Source: an uncultured Parafilimonas sp.
GTDB taxonomy: Bacteria > Bacteroidota > Bacteroidia > Chitinophagales > Chitinophagaceae
Direction: 5' to 3'
DNA: 64,000 nt
Assembly (NCBI GenBank): GCA_903882935.1
Contig: CAIRZB010000084.1
Coordinates: 62,001-126,000 of the forward strand
Made by a program: the position numbers and the translations under genes. The notes beneath the pieces were generated by a model, which ran no database searches, had not been told where the DNA came from, and saw only the letters and a program-made list of their open reading frames with translations. This document shows, piece after piece, positions 9,208 to 18,961 of the stretch (its first letter is position 1; the number at the start of each line of letters is the position of its first letter).

Positions 9208-12200
9208 TTACTGCACTAAAATTTTCTCGGTATGGGTTGCCTTGCCTGTTGTAACCTGTAACAAATACATGCCTTTGGCAAGACCTTGTAAAGGTATGTT
9301 AATCTGCTGGCCGGTTACCGCAGCGCTAACAACCTGTTGGTACACCCTTTTACCAGAGGCATCTGTTAAAAGCAACTGCATTTTGCCTAAGTTGGTGTTT
9401 ATATGCAACGCGGTGTTGCTGCGTGCCGGGTTTGGGTACACTTGCCACAAAACACTACTGCCGTCAATACCCATGGTAACCACTTTTGAGTAGATGTGCT
9501 GCCCATTTTTATCTACCTGCTTCAACCGGTAATAATTTAAGCCGTTATAAGGCTTGGCGTCGGTAAATGCATATTGTTGAACACTGTTACCTACTTTGCC
9601 GGCAGGCACGCTGCCAATTGCTGTGTAGGCTTCGCCATCAATGCTTCTTTCCACCTCAAAATGGTCATTATTGATTTCGTTTCCGGTTGACCAGTTTAGC
9701 ACGATGGATTGCTCGTTGCCTTTTTGGGCGGTAAAACTTAACCAATGCACAGGCAGTGCAACAGCATTGCTCACATAAACCGCATACTGCCCTGGTTGCA
9801 GCGTTACATTTTGCAATGCAGTAGTTGTAATAAGCGTATCGGCACCAGTAAACAGGTTATACCAAATGCCCGTACTGGGGAAAGAGACTGTACCGGTTTG
9901 CTGCACCACATCAAAATTACCAAAAGCCATTGTTTGGGCTTTGGTGCTGTAATTACTAATCCATTTTATAGAACCAGACAAATTGTACTTGGTGTTGTTG
10001 GCACTACCATTGTTTGTAAAAGCATCCAGGTAAGCGGGGTTATTGCGCAAGTTTAACAGCTTGCTGTACACATTATACAACGCAAGCCTTCGGGCTTCTT
10101 TGTAATAATTACCCCAAGGCAACGGTTTGGCGTCTAAATTGCCGCAGGTTAACGTTCCGTTGCCGCACGCGTTGGCGGGGTAGTCGTAACCCAGCTCCCC
10201 AAACTGCCAAAGCATTTTAGGGCCTGGCATCATAGCCCAAATAACAGTTGTTAAAGCCGCACGGCGCAATCCGGTGGCAGTATCTTTAATGTTATACGAC
10301 CCTGCTGAGTTACCATACAGCTCGTTCTTAAGCATTAAACGTATTTCATCATGGCTTTCTTGGTAATCAACCAAGCCCGGCTGTGCATGGCCCTGCGCCG
10401 AATAGAGGCCGGAACTGAAATCCCACCCTGAATTATACCCCATGGCAGCTTGTGTAGCGGTGTAGCTCATATTGCCGCCGCCGCCCCAAACAAGCATGCC
10501 TTTGCTAGTATAGTTTTGTAGTTCGGTACTGTTTACAAAGCTCTCCAATATGCAGTAGCTGCCTGGCGCAATACTTTGCATGCTGCTGTAAATGGAGTCC
10601 CAAATGGCCATACGGCCAACATCATAATTATTCTCCCACGTGTAATCGTTACTATTGGTGCCGTAGTTGGTTTGCGTATACCCACCAGCCAAATCAAAAC
10701 GGAACCCATCCAAATGGTAGTTGGTAAGCCACTGTGCATATATCCTATTGCGCAATGCCTGCGTGGCCGCACTTTCGTGGTTAAATTGCAAAAAAGGTAC
10801 AAAAGGCGTGTTGGGCTGTTGGTTAAGCCAGGGGTTATTGGCAGCAGGTGTGTTAGCGGCCCTGTTCCAGTACATACCAGCCAATGGCGAGCTGCCAGCA
10901 ACATCATCCATGGTTAAATCCATAATCACAGCCATGCCATTTTGGTGGCAGGCATCAATAAACTGCTTTAAAGCTGTTGGCGTGCCGTACACTTTAGCCG
11001 GTGCAAAATAAAAATTAGGGTTGTATCCCCAACTGCTGGCACCTTCAAAATTGCAAAAAGGCATCACTTCAATGGCATTTATGCCCAGCCGCTTAATGTA
11101 TGCCAGTGTATCTTTAAGTGTTTGCCAGTTTTGTGCTGCGGTAAAATCCCTAGGCAACAGTTCGTACACCACTAGGTTTCTTTTGTCGGGCCTTGTAAAA
11201 TTGGCTACCTGCCAGTTATAAGGGGCTTGTGCCGTTTGAAAAACACTTACTATGCCGGTTGTTTTACCGGTCGGGTACGGTTTTAGGTTGGGGTAGGTGG
11301 CTGATGATATATACTGGTCAACATTAGGGTCCAGCACTTTTTCGCTGTTGTAGTCGGCCACTTTTACGGTATCGTCAATCAGATACTGGTAGGCATATTC
11401 TGTGCCGGGGGCTAAGCCTGTAATACGCAGCCAAAACCTTTTTTTGTCGGGCGTTACATTCATCTGGTATTTGGTGTTGGGTACCCAGTTGTTAAAATCG
11501 CCCTGCACAAAAATATGGTTCTTAAAGGGCGCATACAGCACAAGGGTAACGGATGTGTCGCCGGCGTCATAGTTAATACCATCGGTAACACCTGCAGGTA
11601 ACGGTGCTATGGTAGTTGGTGCGGAAACCAGAAAATTAAGCGTGTCTGCAAAAGAGTTGCCGCCGCTGCTTGCGAAGGCAATTATCTGCTGGTTGCCTGC
11701 GGTTACTATGTTAGTGGTTACATTGGCGCTGGTGGTGCTGCTGGTTTTTAAAAGGGCCCCGTTAAAATACACGTTTAAAGTGCCGGCCTGGCTGGCATTG
11801 GCCGCAATAGCCAATGGGTCGCCTACATGCAGATTAAGCGGCTGCGGTGTTGGCACGTACATTGGCTGGCGGTAAGGCTGGTCAATACGGGCATACAGGC
11901 CATTGTCGTACACGGGCACATACATGTCGCCACCGTCGGCATTGGCTTCCTTTAGGTTTCCGTTGCCGCTCCTGAACAGGATGGCGATTTTTTGTATTTT
12001 CTCGGATGCGTCTGTAATATTAAAAAAGTTGCGCAGCCCGCCGGTTATGGTAAAGCTCCATTTATTGCTGCCCAAGTAGGCGGCATTGCCTTGCGCGGGT
12101 GTAGTACCCCATTGCGACCAAGATGGCACGTGCAGCCAATTGCTGCTGCCGGTGCTTTTATTGGTTATAACGCCTATATGTACATACACATCGCTGGTGG

Positions 12201-12360
12201 GTGTGTAATTTAAAAGGCCTTGGTTACCCAATGTGGCATCCATGGTAATAACCACTGGGGTTGAACCCTCCTGTATAAAACTGGGCGACCAAGAAAGCAA
12301 TTGTGCATGGGCGCATACGGCAACAACCAGTGCAAAAAGTAGCGTAAAAATCTTTTTCAT
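9208..12360 (-). CDS. Secreted GH13 alpha-amylase with T9SS type A sorting domain
   Basis: The protein (1050 residues) degrades alpha-glucans outside the cell or at its surface. A signal peptide (MKKIFTLLFALVVAVCAHA) is followed by beta-rich N-terminal domains, including a CBM48/E-set-like segment (VQGDFNNWVPN). The GH13 barrel has GFRFDLAGG (nucleophile Asp556), ILESF (acid/base Glu606) and ESHDE (Asp671). A fibronectin-like stretch (VLNWSTGNEINNDHFEVERS) and a type A T9SS sorting domain (VYPNPARS to TEKILVQ) end it. The frame opens with TTG at 12366, but the ATG at 12360 begins the signal peptide. It is monocistronic, with a strong terminator downstream. Amylase, pullulanase or cyclomaltodextrinase specificity cannot be told. 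Confidence 0.93.
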   Translation of the reverse strand: MKKIFTLLFALVVAVCAHAQLLSWSPSFIQEGSTPVVITMDATLGNQGLLNYTPTSDVYVHIGVITNKSTGSSNWLHVPSWSQWGTTPAQGNAAYLGSNKWSFTITGGLRNFFNITDASEKIQKIAILFRSGNGNLKEANADGGDMYVPVYDNGLYARIDQPYRQPMYVPTPQPLNLHVGDPLAIAANASQAGTLNVYFNGALLKTSSTTSANVTTNIVTAGNQQIIAFASSGGNSFADTLNFLVSAPTTIAPLPAGVTDGINYDAGDTSVTLVLYAPFKNHIFVQGDFNNWVPNTKYQMNVTPDKKRFWLRITGLAPGTEYAYQYLIDDTVKVADYNSEKVLDPNVDQYISSATYPNLKPYPTGKTTGIVSVFQTAQAPYNWQVANFTRPDKRNLVVYELLPRDFTAAQNWQTLKDTLAYIKRLGINAIEVMPFCNFEGASSWGYNPNFYFAPAKVYGTPTALKQFIDACHQNGMAVIMDLTMDDVAGSSPLAGMYWNRAANTPAANNPWLNQQPNTPFVPFLQFNHESAATQALRNRIYAQWLTNYHLDGFRFDLAGGYTQTNYGTNSNDYTWENNYDVGRMAIWDSIYSSMQSIAPGSYCILESFVNSTELQNYTSKGMLVWGGGGNMSYTATQAAMGYNSGWDFSSGLYSAQGHAQPGLVDYQESHDEIRLMLKNELYGNSAGSYNIKDTATGLRRAALTTVIWAMMPGPKMLWQFGELGYDYPANACGNGTLTCGNLDAKPLPWGNYYKEARRLALYNVYSKLLNLRNNPAYLDAFTNNGSANNTKYNLSGSIKWISNYSTKAQTMAFGNFDVVQQTGTVSFPSTGIWYNLFTGADTLITTTALQNVTLQPGQYAVYVSNAVALPVHWLSFTAQKGNEQSIVLNWSTGNEINNDHFEVERSIDGEAYTAIGSVPAGKVGNSVQQYAFTDAKPYNGLNYYRLKQVDKNGQHIYSKVVTMGIDGSSVLWQVYPNPARSNTALHINTNLGKMQLLLTDASGKRVYQQVVSAAVTGQQINIPLQGLAKGMYLLQVTTGKATHTEKILVQ

Positions 12361-12598
12361 CGGCAAGCTTTTAATGGATGATATATTTTAAAAATGGCAT
12401 ACAAATATGTGTATATTTTACACAATAGCAAAAATTATTTACCGGCTACCCGCAACCCCTTGTTTAAAAATGGGTTGAAAGCAAACGCATGCAAAATGTT
12501 GAACCGACATTATTACACTCAAGCGGGTTTTGTTAATGTTTTGTGAGGGCTGTGTAATGGCCACAATTTTTGCATCCTTACATAAAACAGCATGTTTT

Positions 12599-14404
12599 AT
12601 GAGGCATATTCTAACATTTTCAGCATGCATGATGACCATTTTTACCTGCGAGGCCAAATACGAAGGCTCCAGTATACCCAGCAAGCTTACCAGCGTAGTG
12701 GTGTACCGCCAAGGCGCGGAAATGACACATACCGCCAGCGTTTTTGCTAAGCAGGGCAACAACCAACTTATTGTGGAGAACATTAGCAATAAGATTGATG
12801 TAAACAGCATACAGGTAAAAACCCCTGGCACGGTAACAGTGCTAGGGGTTGAGTTTTCGGCCAATTACCTGCCCCCGGTTGAAAAAACAACAAAGGAGCT
12901 GGTGTTGGCAGACTCTTTGGAGCACTTACAACAGGATGAGGACAAAATAACCCTGAATATAACCAACACCAGCGACCAATTAGATGTGCTGAAAGAAAAC
13001 CGTAATATTAAAGGAACACAAAGCGGGTTGGGCGTGGCCGAACTGGTGAAGTTGATGGACTATTACAAAACAAAGTCGCTTGAACTGCAAACCAGCCTGC
13101 AACAACTTAACAACCAAAAGAAAAAGCTTGACTTGCTGGAAGAAAAACTACAAAACCAAATGAGCGAAGAGCAAAAGAAAAACGTTACCACCTCCGGCAG
13201 GTTAACATTGCAATTATCGGCCGCATTGGATACCCGTTGCGATATAACCATTACCTATATAGCGCAAAACGCATCTTGGTCGCCTTGCTACGATGTTAGG
13301 GTGGCTAACACCAGCAGCCCGCTTACACTGGTGTACAAGGCAAAAGTGGAACAAACCACAGGTATTGACTGGAAACAGGTAAAACTCTCCTTGTCAACCT
13401 CTACGCCGGCACAATGGGGCAATGCACCAACCTTGGAGGCTTGGTTTTTGGGGTATATTAACCCTTTGGCAAAATATAAAAGGCGCGAATTAACTGGTGC
13501 AGTAGCAGGTATAGACACCAAAAACCTTAATGATGTGGTAGTTACTGGTTATGGTATCAGCTCAACAATACGCGGCTTGGCAACAGAAGTTGAGCAAGAA
13601 GGCCCCTTGTATGTAGTAAATGGCACCCCTACGGCCAAAGCGGAATTCGACAAACTTAACCCCAACGACATCAAATCAGTGAAAGTGCTAAAAGATGATG
13701 CCGCCTCGGCCCTGTATGGTTCCAGTGCATCCAACGGTGCCGTGGTGGTTGAATTAAAAAATGGCTTGGAAGAGTATACATCGGTTGCCAATAATGCGTT
13801 AGACATGTCGTACAACCTGGATGTGCCTTACGATATACCCACCAACGGCAAGCCGCAAACAGCCACCCTAAAAACAACTGAGGTTGCAGCCAACTACAAA
13901 CATTACGCCATACCCAAGTTAGACAACGACGCTTACCTATTGGCGGCAATACCCAACTGGAACAAACTGGGCCTGCTGCCAGGCGAGGCCAATATTATTG
14001 TTGAAAATACTTACATAGGCAAATCGTTTATTGACCCTGCCAGCACCAGCGATACCCTTAACCTAACCCTTGGCCGCGATAAAAGGGTGGCCGTTAAACG
14101 CGAAAAGGTGGTTGACTACAGCAGCGTGAAGTTTTTAGGCAGCAATAAATTGCAAAAGTTTACCTACGAGCTTAGGGTGAAAAACAACAAGCAGGAAACC
14201 ATTAGCCTGTTGTTGAAAGACCAATTTCCACTTTCCACCAGCAAGGATATAGAAGTGGTGCTGGATGACAACGGCGGTGCCGAGGTTAACAACGACGATG
14301 GGCTGCTTAGCTGGAAGTTAACACTTGCCCCCGGCGAAAGTAAAATAGTACGGTTTACCTACAGCATAAGGTACCCTAAGGATAAAACGCTTAATTTGAA
14401 TTAG
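12599..14404 (+). CDS. MuiA-like DUF4139 protein with embedded TonB-plug-like segment
   Basis: The 601-residue protein matches the mucoidy-inhibitor (MuiA) family. An N-terminal DUF4140 domain (SKLTSVVVYRQGAEMTHTA) is followed by a coiled-coil region (residues ~100-190) and DUF4139 strands (APGESKIVRFTYSIRYP at the end). Residues ~305-390 interrupt DUF4139 with LNDVVVTGYG, LYVVNGTP, LNPNDIKSVKVLKDDAA and ALYGSSASNGAVVVELKNG, the hallmark of SusC-type TonB-dependent receptor plug domains, but without a barrel. The frame opens at 12530; the ATG at 12599 is preferred because it begins a signal peptide (RHILTFSACMMTIFTCEA). Function of the family is unknown; it is probably periplasmic or at the outer membrane. 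Confidence 0.82.
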   Translation: MRHILTFSACMMTIFTCEAKYEGSSIPSKLTSVVVYRQGAEMTHTASVFAKQGNNQLIVENISNKIDVNSIQVKTPGTVTVLGVEFSANYLPPVEKTTKELVLADSLEHLQQDEDKITLNITNTSDQLDVLKENRNIKGTQSGLGVAELVKLMDYYKTKSLELQTSLQQLNNQKKKLDLLEEKLQNQMSEEQKKNVTTSGRLTLQLSAALDTRCDITITYIAQNASWSPCYDVRVANTSSPLTLVYKAKVEQTTGIDWKQVKLSLSTSTPAQWGNAPTLEAWFLGYINPLAKYKRRELTGAVAGIDTKNLNDVVVTGYGISSTIRGLATEVEQEGPLYVVNGTPTAKAEFDKLNPNDIKSVKVLKDDAASALYGSSASNGAVVVELKNGLEEYTSVANNALDMSYNLDVPYDIPTNGKPQTATLKTTEVAANYKHYAIPKLDNDAYLLAAIPNWNKLGLLPGEANIIVENTYIGKSFIDPASTSDTLNLTLGRDKRVAVKREKVVDYSSVKFLGSNKLQKFTYELRVKNNKQETISLLLKDQFPLSTSKDIEVVLDDNGGAEVNNDDGLLSWKLTLAPGESKIVRFTYSIRYPKDKTLNLN

Positions 14405-14439
14405 TGGGGTTATTGGCTATACGAAAGGCAATACTTGCC

Positions 14440-14479
14440 ACGAACCAAACGCCAGGACCGGCTCCTGGGTTTGGTTCGT
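14440..14479. terminator. Bidirectional terminator between convergent genes
   Basis: ACGAACCAAA and CCAGGA on the left pair with TCCTGG and TTTGGTTCGT on the right around a CCGGC loop, with one internal mismatch. It ends four bases before the stop of the minus-strand kinase gene and serves both that gene and the DUF4139 gene. Confidence 0.8.
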
Positions 14480-14482
14480 AGC

Positions 14483-15937
14483 TTATTTTTTCAATGCCAC
14501 ATACCTTTCAAACACCGCTTTATACACCGCATGGTTCGCCGCATCAGGCATAAATTCTTCATCGGCCGCAATAAACTGCTTCACATCCAATATATCTTTC
14601 AGCCACCCCACGGCCAGCATGCCCTCATACACGGCACCCATCGCGGAGGAATCTGTATCTCTCTGCAGCAAAACACGCCGGCCAGTAACATCCGCCAACA
14701 ATTGCGCGGTAAACGCATTGTTCAAAAAACCGCCATTGGCATAAATGGCATCCACCACTCCGCAGTTGGGCAGCGACTGAAAAATATCAAACATATTCAG
14801 CAGTACCCCTTCCACCACAGCCCTTGCAAAATCGCAAATGCCGTGCAGGCTTCTAATACCCGCAAACTGCCCGGTGGCGGCCGCGTCCCAAACAGGTGCC
14901 CTTTCCCCATTTAGGTAAGGCACAAAAAATAGCCCCTTGGCGCCCGGTTCGCTGTTTTGCGCAAGGGCAATGATCGCGTCAAAACTTTCATCCACAGGGG
15001 TTGTGGGCAAAAACAACCGGGCAAACCACTGTATAACCACACCGCCGTTGTTGGTGGCACCGCCCGTAAAGTACCAGTTAGCGGTAAACAAGTAGGTAAA
15101 CACCCGCTGGCGCGCATCGGTAAGGGGGCTGTGTATAAACGTACGTACCGCGCCACTGGTGCCTATGGTAAAGCAGGCCTCATTTGGCAACAACGCACCG
15201 CTGCCAAGCTGTGCAGAACCCCCATCGCCACTACCGGCAATAAACACCACCTCGCTGGTTAATCTAAGCCGCTGCCCCATGGCTGGCAACAAGGTTTGTT
15301 GTGCGTAAAATATGCTAACAATATGTGAAAGTTTATCCTGTGTAATACCCGCCACCTGCATGGCTACCTCGCTCCACTTTCCGGTTTTTAGATTAAATAA
15401 ACCCGTGGCCGAAGCCATGGCTTCATCAACAATAAAATGGCCAAACAACTTGTAGAGTATATATTCCTTAAGCGATATAAATTTTGCCGCGCTGCCAAAT
15501 ATATCCGGCCGTTCGTGCTTTAACCACACCAGCTTGCAATAAGGCGTCATTGCATGGGCCGGCACACCTGTTTCCGCAAATATTTCCGCTGCGTTTTCCA
15601 GTTGCTTTAAGAAGGCAGCATAATGGCCGGCCCTAGTATCGGCCCATGTCATAGCCCGCATTAAAGGCTCGCCGTTATTGCCAACCGCAAACAAACTATG
15701 CATGGCTGTGCTAAAACTTACGCAAGCTACATTATCCGCACCCACTTGGCTAAATGCTTCCGTAAGCAGGTCGGCCACCAGGTTAAACACCTCATCTGGG
15801 TCCTGCTCATGCATGCCCGTTTCATCGGTATACGATGTGCAGTTTCTTTTCGCCGAAAACAATAATACCCCTTTTTTATCAACGGCCACAACCTTGCAGT
15901 GGGTGGTACCCGCGTCAATACCGACAACAATTTCCAT
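14483..15937 (-). CDS. FGGY-family sugar kinase, likely gluconokinase
   Basis: The 484-residue protein has the FGGY layout: an N-terminal ATPase strand GIDAGTTHCK (residues 6-15), substrate-side motifs SFSTAMHSLFAV and MTWADTRA, the second-domain phosphate loop IGTSGAVR, and GVLLNMFDIF plus YANGGFLNN in the C-terminal half. STAMHSL followed by TWADTRA is the pattern of FGGY gluconokinases rather than xylulokinases or glycerol kinases. It would make 6-phosphogluconate from gluconate in the cytoplasm. It is divergent from the GMC dehydrogenase pair, with 142 bases between them that may hold shared control. The family is certain; gluconate as substrate is likely but not proven. Confidence 0.85.
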   Translation of the reverse strand: MEIVVGIDAGTTHCKVVAVDKKGVLLFSAKRNCTSYTDETGMHEQDPDEVFNLVADLLTEAFSQVGADNVACVSFSTAMHSLFAVGNNGEPLMRAMTWADTRAGHYAAFLKQLENAAEIFAETGVPAHAMTPYCKLVWLKHERPDIFGSAAKFISLKEYILYKLFGHFIVDEAMASATGLFNLKTGKWSEVAMQVAGITQDKLSHIVSIFYAQQTLLPAMGQRLRLTSEVVFIAGSGDGGSAQLGSGALLPNEACFTIGTSGAVRTFIHSPLTDARQRVFTYLFTANWYFTGGATNNGGVVIQWFARLFLPTTPVDESFDAIIALAQNSEPGAKGLFFVPYLNGERAPVWDAAATGQFAGIRSLHGICDFARAVVEGVLLNMFDIFQSLPNCGVVDAIYANGGFLNNAFTAQLLADVTGRRVLLQRDTDSSAMGAVYEGMLAVGWLKDILDVKQFIAADEEFMPDAANHAVYKAVFERYVALKK

Positions 15938-16079
15938 ACACCGATTATTAGTGGCCCCGAATGTAGAAAAAGCATTTTTGATTCAACATAAAATCATATT
16001 TTCATGCCGTTTTTACAAACAATCTGGTTATTCACCTTGTTCTTGTCAGTATTATTTACTTTATAATCTAACTTGTATT

Positions 16080-17834
16080 ATGCCAGGCATTCAAATTAAG
16101 AAACAACCAAAAACGTATGATGCGGTTATTGTAGGTTCAGGTGCGGGTGGCGGCATGGCGGCCTATGTGTTGGCCAAAGCCGGTTTAAAAGTGTGCCTGC
16201 TTGAGGCGGGGCCGATGTTTGACCCTGCAAAAGACTCCAACCAGTTCCGCAACCCGTGGGAATCACCACGCAGAGGCGCCAGCACAAAATTCCGGCCGTT
16301 TGGCGATTTTGACGGCTGTTACTGGGGCTGGGAAATTGACGGTGAACCCTACACCCATGTAGGCGACACCAAATGGGAATGGTGGAGGGCACGTATGTTA
16401 GGCGGCCGTACAAACCACTGGGGCCGTATATCCCTGCGTTTTGGCCCTAAAGATTTTAAAAGGAGAAGCATTGACGGCCTTGGCGATGACTGGCCAATAA
16501 GCTACGACGACGTTAAACCTTACTACGATAAAATAGACAAACTGCTGGGCGTTTTTGGCACCAACGAGGGTTTGGTTGATGACCCGGACGGCATATTTCT
16601 GCCCCCGCCAAAACCACGCCTGCATGAGCTGTTTGTAAAAAAAGCGGCCACCAACATTGGCATACCGGTTATACCTTCCAGGTTATCCATCCTTACCAAA
16701 AAAATAAACAACGAGCGCGGCGAGTGCGGATATTGCGCACAGTGCGGCCGCAGTTGTAAAATGTATGCGGATTTCTCTTCGTCCTCTGCGTTGGTTATTC
16801 CAGCCCTGCATACAGGCAACGTTGATTTGATTACCGGTGCCATGGCACGGGAGATAATGACCAATAAAGACGGGCTGGCCACTGGCATATCCTACGTTAA
16901 CAAGGATGATATGCAAGAGTACCAGGTAATGGGCAAAACAATAATACTGGCTGCCAGTGCCTGCGAAAGTGCCAGGTTAATGCTTAACTCAAAATCGGTA
17001 CGCCACCCGAACGGGCTTAGTAACAGCAGCGATGTGGTAGGTAAGTACCTACATGATTCCACCGGTGCAGACATGGGCGGTATAATACCCGAACTGTTTG
17101 ACCGTAAACGTTACAACGAAGACGGTGTAGGCGGTATGCACGTATATACGCCATGGTGGCTGGACAATAAGAAACTAGACTTTCCCCGTGGTTACCATAT
17201 TGAATACGGCGGCGGTTTTGGCATGCCTGTATACGGCTTTAACTGGGGCATAGAAAACCTAAACGGCACCTATAAAATTAAAGGCAAGCAAAAGGAAGCG
17301 GGTGGATACGGTGCAAGCCTTAAAGAAGATTACCGTTACTTTTTTGGCGCGCACGTTGGCATGGCCGGCCGTGGTGAGGCGATTGCACGCAAGGAAAGCT
17401 ATTGCGAAATTGACCCTACCGTGGTTGACAAGTTCGGCATACCGGTACTGCGTTTCAATACTACCTATACCGACTATGAGATTAAGCAAGCCAAGCACAT
17501 GAAGGAAACCTTTAAGGAAATACTGCATTCCATGGGCGCAGTTGTAACTTGGGGCGGCGATGACGGCCCAGAAAACAACTACGGCCTACATGCGCCCGGC
17601 AATATTATTCACGAGGCTGGCACGGTGCGTATGGGCGACGACCCCAAAACTTCTCCGTTAAACAAATGGAGCCAGGCGCACGAGTGTAAAAACCTGCTTT
17701 GCGTGGATGGTGGCCAATTTGTAAGCCAAGGTGATAAAAACATTACCTGGACCATACTTGCATTAAGTATGCGTGCAAGTGAAAACCTGGTAGAAGAACT
17801 TAAGAAGGGCAATATACCAAGCAACGGCATTTAA
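16080..17834 (+). CDS. GMC-family FAD dehydrogenase, large subunit
   Basis: The 584-residue flavoprotein begins with a Rossmann motif (VIVGSGAGGGMAAYVLAKAG, residues ~15-34) and has the GMC signature GGRTNHWGRISLRFGP. A four-cysteine cluster (GECGYCAQCGRSC, ~213-225) resembles that in gluconate 2-dehydrogenase and 3-ketosugar-forming dehydrogenases. The C-terminal substrate domain has NIIHEAGTVRMG and VDGGQFVSQGDKN. The frame opens 402 bases upstream, antisense to the kinase gene; the ATG at 16080 gives MPGIQIKKQPKTYDAV just before the FAD motif and clears the neighbour. The next gene encodes the small subunit. It probably oxidises a sugar or sugar acid. No signal peptide is seen on this chain, so export may depend on the Tat signal of its partner. 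Confidence 0.9.
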   Translation: MPGIQIKKQPKTYDAVIVGSGAGGGMAAYVLAKAGLKVCLLEAGPMFDPAKDSNQFRNPWESPRRGASTKFRPFGDFDGCYWGWEIDGEPYTHVGDTKWEWWRARMLGGRTNHWGRISLRFGPKDFKRRSIDGLGDDWPISYDDVKPYYDKIDKLLGVFGTNEGLVDDPDGIFLPPPKPRLHELFVKKAATNIGIPVIPSRLSILTKKINNERGECGYCAQCGRSCKMYADFSSSSALVIPALHTGNVDLITGAMAREIMTNKDGLATGISYVNKDDMQEYQVMGKTIILAASACESARLMLNSKSVRHPNGLSNSSDVVGKYLHDSTGADMGGIIPELFDRKRYNEDGVGGMHVYTPWWLDNKKLDFPRGYHIEYGGGFGMPVYGFNWGIENLNGTYKIKGKQKEAGGYGASLKEDYRYFFGAHVGMAGRGEAIARKESYCEIDPTVVDKFGIPVLRFNTTYTDYEIKQAKHMKETFKEILHSMGAVVTWGGDDGPENNYGLHAPGNIIHEAGTVRMGDDPKTSPLNKWSQAHECKNLLCVDGGQFVSQGDKNITWTILALSMRASENLVEELKKGNIPSNGI

Positions 17835-17941
17835 GGCCGTCGCAAGTTTTCGGACAACGCTTACCGGCGATAACCATTTTAAACTTTTAAGAACCGGGAA
17901 CCAGTAACTTGAAACCGGTAACTGAATTAAAATATTAACAG

Positions 17942-18598
17942 ATGGACAGAAGAAAATCACTCAAAACGCTTGTAATAGGAACCGTAACAACGGGTGTGCT
18001 TGTTGAGGCTTGCAAACCAAGCGACAATAAAACGGCAGGCACCACCGCAACACCCGCCGCCACCGACGGGTACAACCGTATGAAGGAAGAGCAGGAGGCA
18101 CAAAAAACTATAGAAGCACAAGGGGCCTTTTTTACGCAGCAAGAAATGGCAACCATTACACTGCTTGCCGACATAATTATACCCAAAGACGAGGTAAGCG
18201 GCAGTGCCACCGATGCAAAAGTGCCAGAGTTTATTGAGTACATTGTAAAAGACATGCCTGAGCACCAAACGCCACTAAAAGGCGGCCTGCGTTGGCTTGA
18301 CCTAAAATGTATTGGCCTATACGGCAAAGCATTTACAGACTGTAGCCACGACGAACAAATTGCTGTAGTGGATATGATAGCGTACCCCAAAAAAGCCAAA
18401 AAGGAAAACCAACCTGGCGTGGCTTTTTTTAGCCGTATGCGCGATTTAACAGCCACTGGTTTTTATACCACAGAAATAGGCTTTAAAGATGTAGGCTACA
18501 TTGGCAACACCATTACAAAATGGACCGGTGTGCCAGATGATGTGCTTAAGCAGTATGGGTATGCTTATACAGAGAAGGAATTGAAGGAGTGCATATAA
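17942..18598 (+). CDS. Gluconate 2-dehydrogenase subunit 3 family protein
   Basis: The 218-residue protein starts with a twin-arginine signal (MDRRKSLKTLVIGTVTTG) followed by a cysteine in VEAC, which may be a lipobox. The mature part has LADIIIPKDE, FIEYIVKD and ADIMI-type helical motifs, then MRDLTATGFYTTEIGFKDVGYIGN near the end, typical of the gluconate dehydrogenase subunit-3 family. This subunit accompanies GMC flavoproteins and carries the complex through the Tat system to the periplasm. It starts 107 bases after the GMC gene on the same strand, so they form one operon. No cytochrome c subunit is encoded nearby, so the electron acceptor is not known. Confidence 0.9.
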   Translation: MDRRKSLKTLVIGTVTTGVLVEACKPSDNKTAGTTATPAATDGYNRMKEEQEAQKTIEAQGAFFTQQEMATITLLADIIIPKDEVSGSATDAKVPEFIEYIVKDMPEHQTPLKGGLRWLDLKCIGLYGKAFTDCSHDEQIAVVDMIAYPKKAKKENQPGVAFFSRMRDLTATGFYTTEIGFKDVGYIGNTITKWTGVPDDVLKQYGYAYTEKELKECI

Positions 18599-18763
18599 GG
18601 CGACTTGGAAGACTGAGATAAGCAAATTGAAGGGCAAATATGAAGAGAAGCGGCGAAAAGAATAGGGTTAGAACCACCCTTTACAAAGAGGATCATATTT
18701 TGTTGCCGAACTGTACATCTCTCTGCTTTTTTGTTTAGCTTGATTGGCAAATTGTTTTTACTG

Positions 18764-18795
18764 GTAAAGCCCCTGTATAAAAACAGGGGCTTTAC
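18764..18795 (+). terminator. Terminator of the GMC operon
   Basis: A 13-bp perfect stem (18764-18776 with 18783-18795), a 6-base loop and a T-rich tail (TATTTTAT). It lies 166 bases after the subunit-3 gene. The bases between 18599 and 18763 hold no convincing gene. Confidence 0.75.
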
Positions 18796-18961
18796 TATTT
18801 TATGTAGCATATAACTATTCAGTTACCAGCCACCAGGTGTTTTAGAAAAAAAAGCCGTTGAGATATTTTTTTTATACTTTTATAAAACGCGATGCATATC
18901 GCCTACCAAACTGTAACCATAATTTTTTACCCCATTGCCGGTACTTGGCAATACTTGCTTT

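Noticed and set aside
13520-13770. A separate TonB receptor gene fragment fused by assembly error
   Set aside because: The reading frame is continuous with DUF4139 sequence on both sides and codon use does not change, so a real insert is more likely.
15678-16079. N-terminal extension of the GMC dehydrogenase
   Set aside because: The 134 extra codons are antisense to the kinase gene and lack any signal or motif; the family N-terminus begins at the ATG at 16080.
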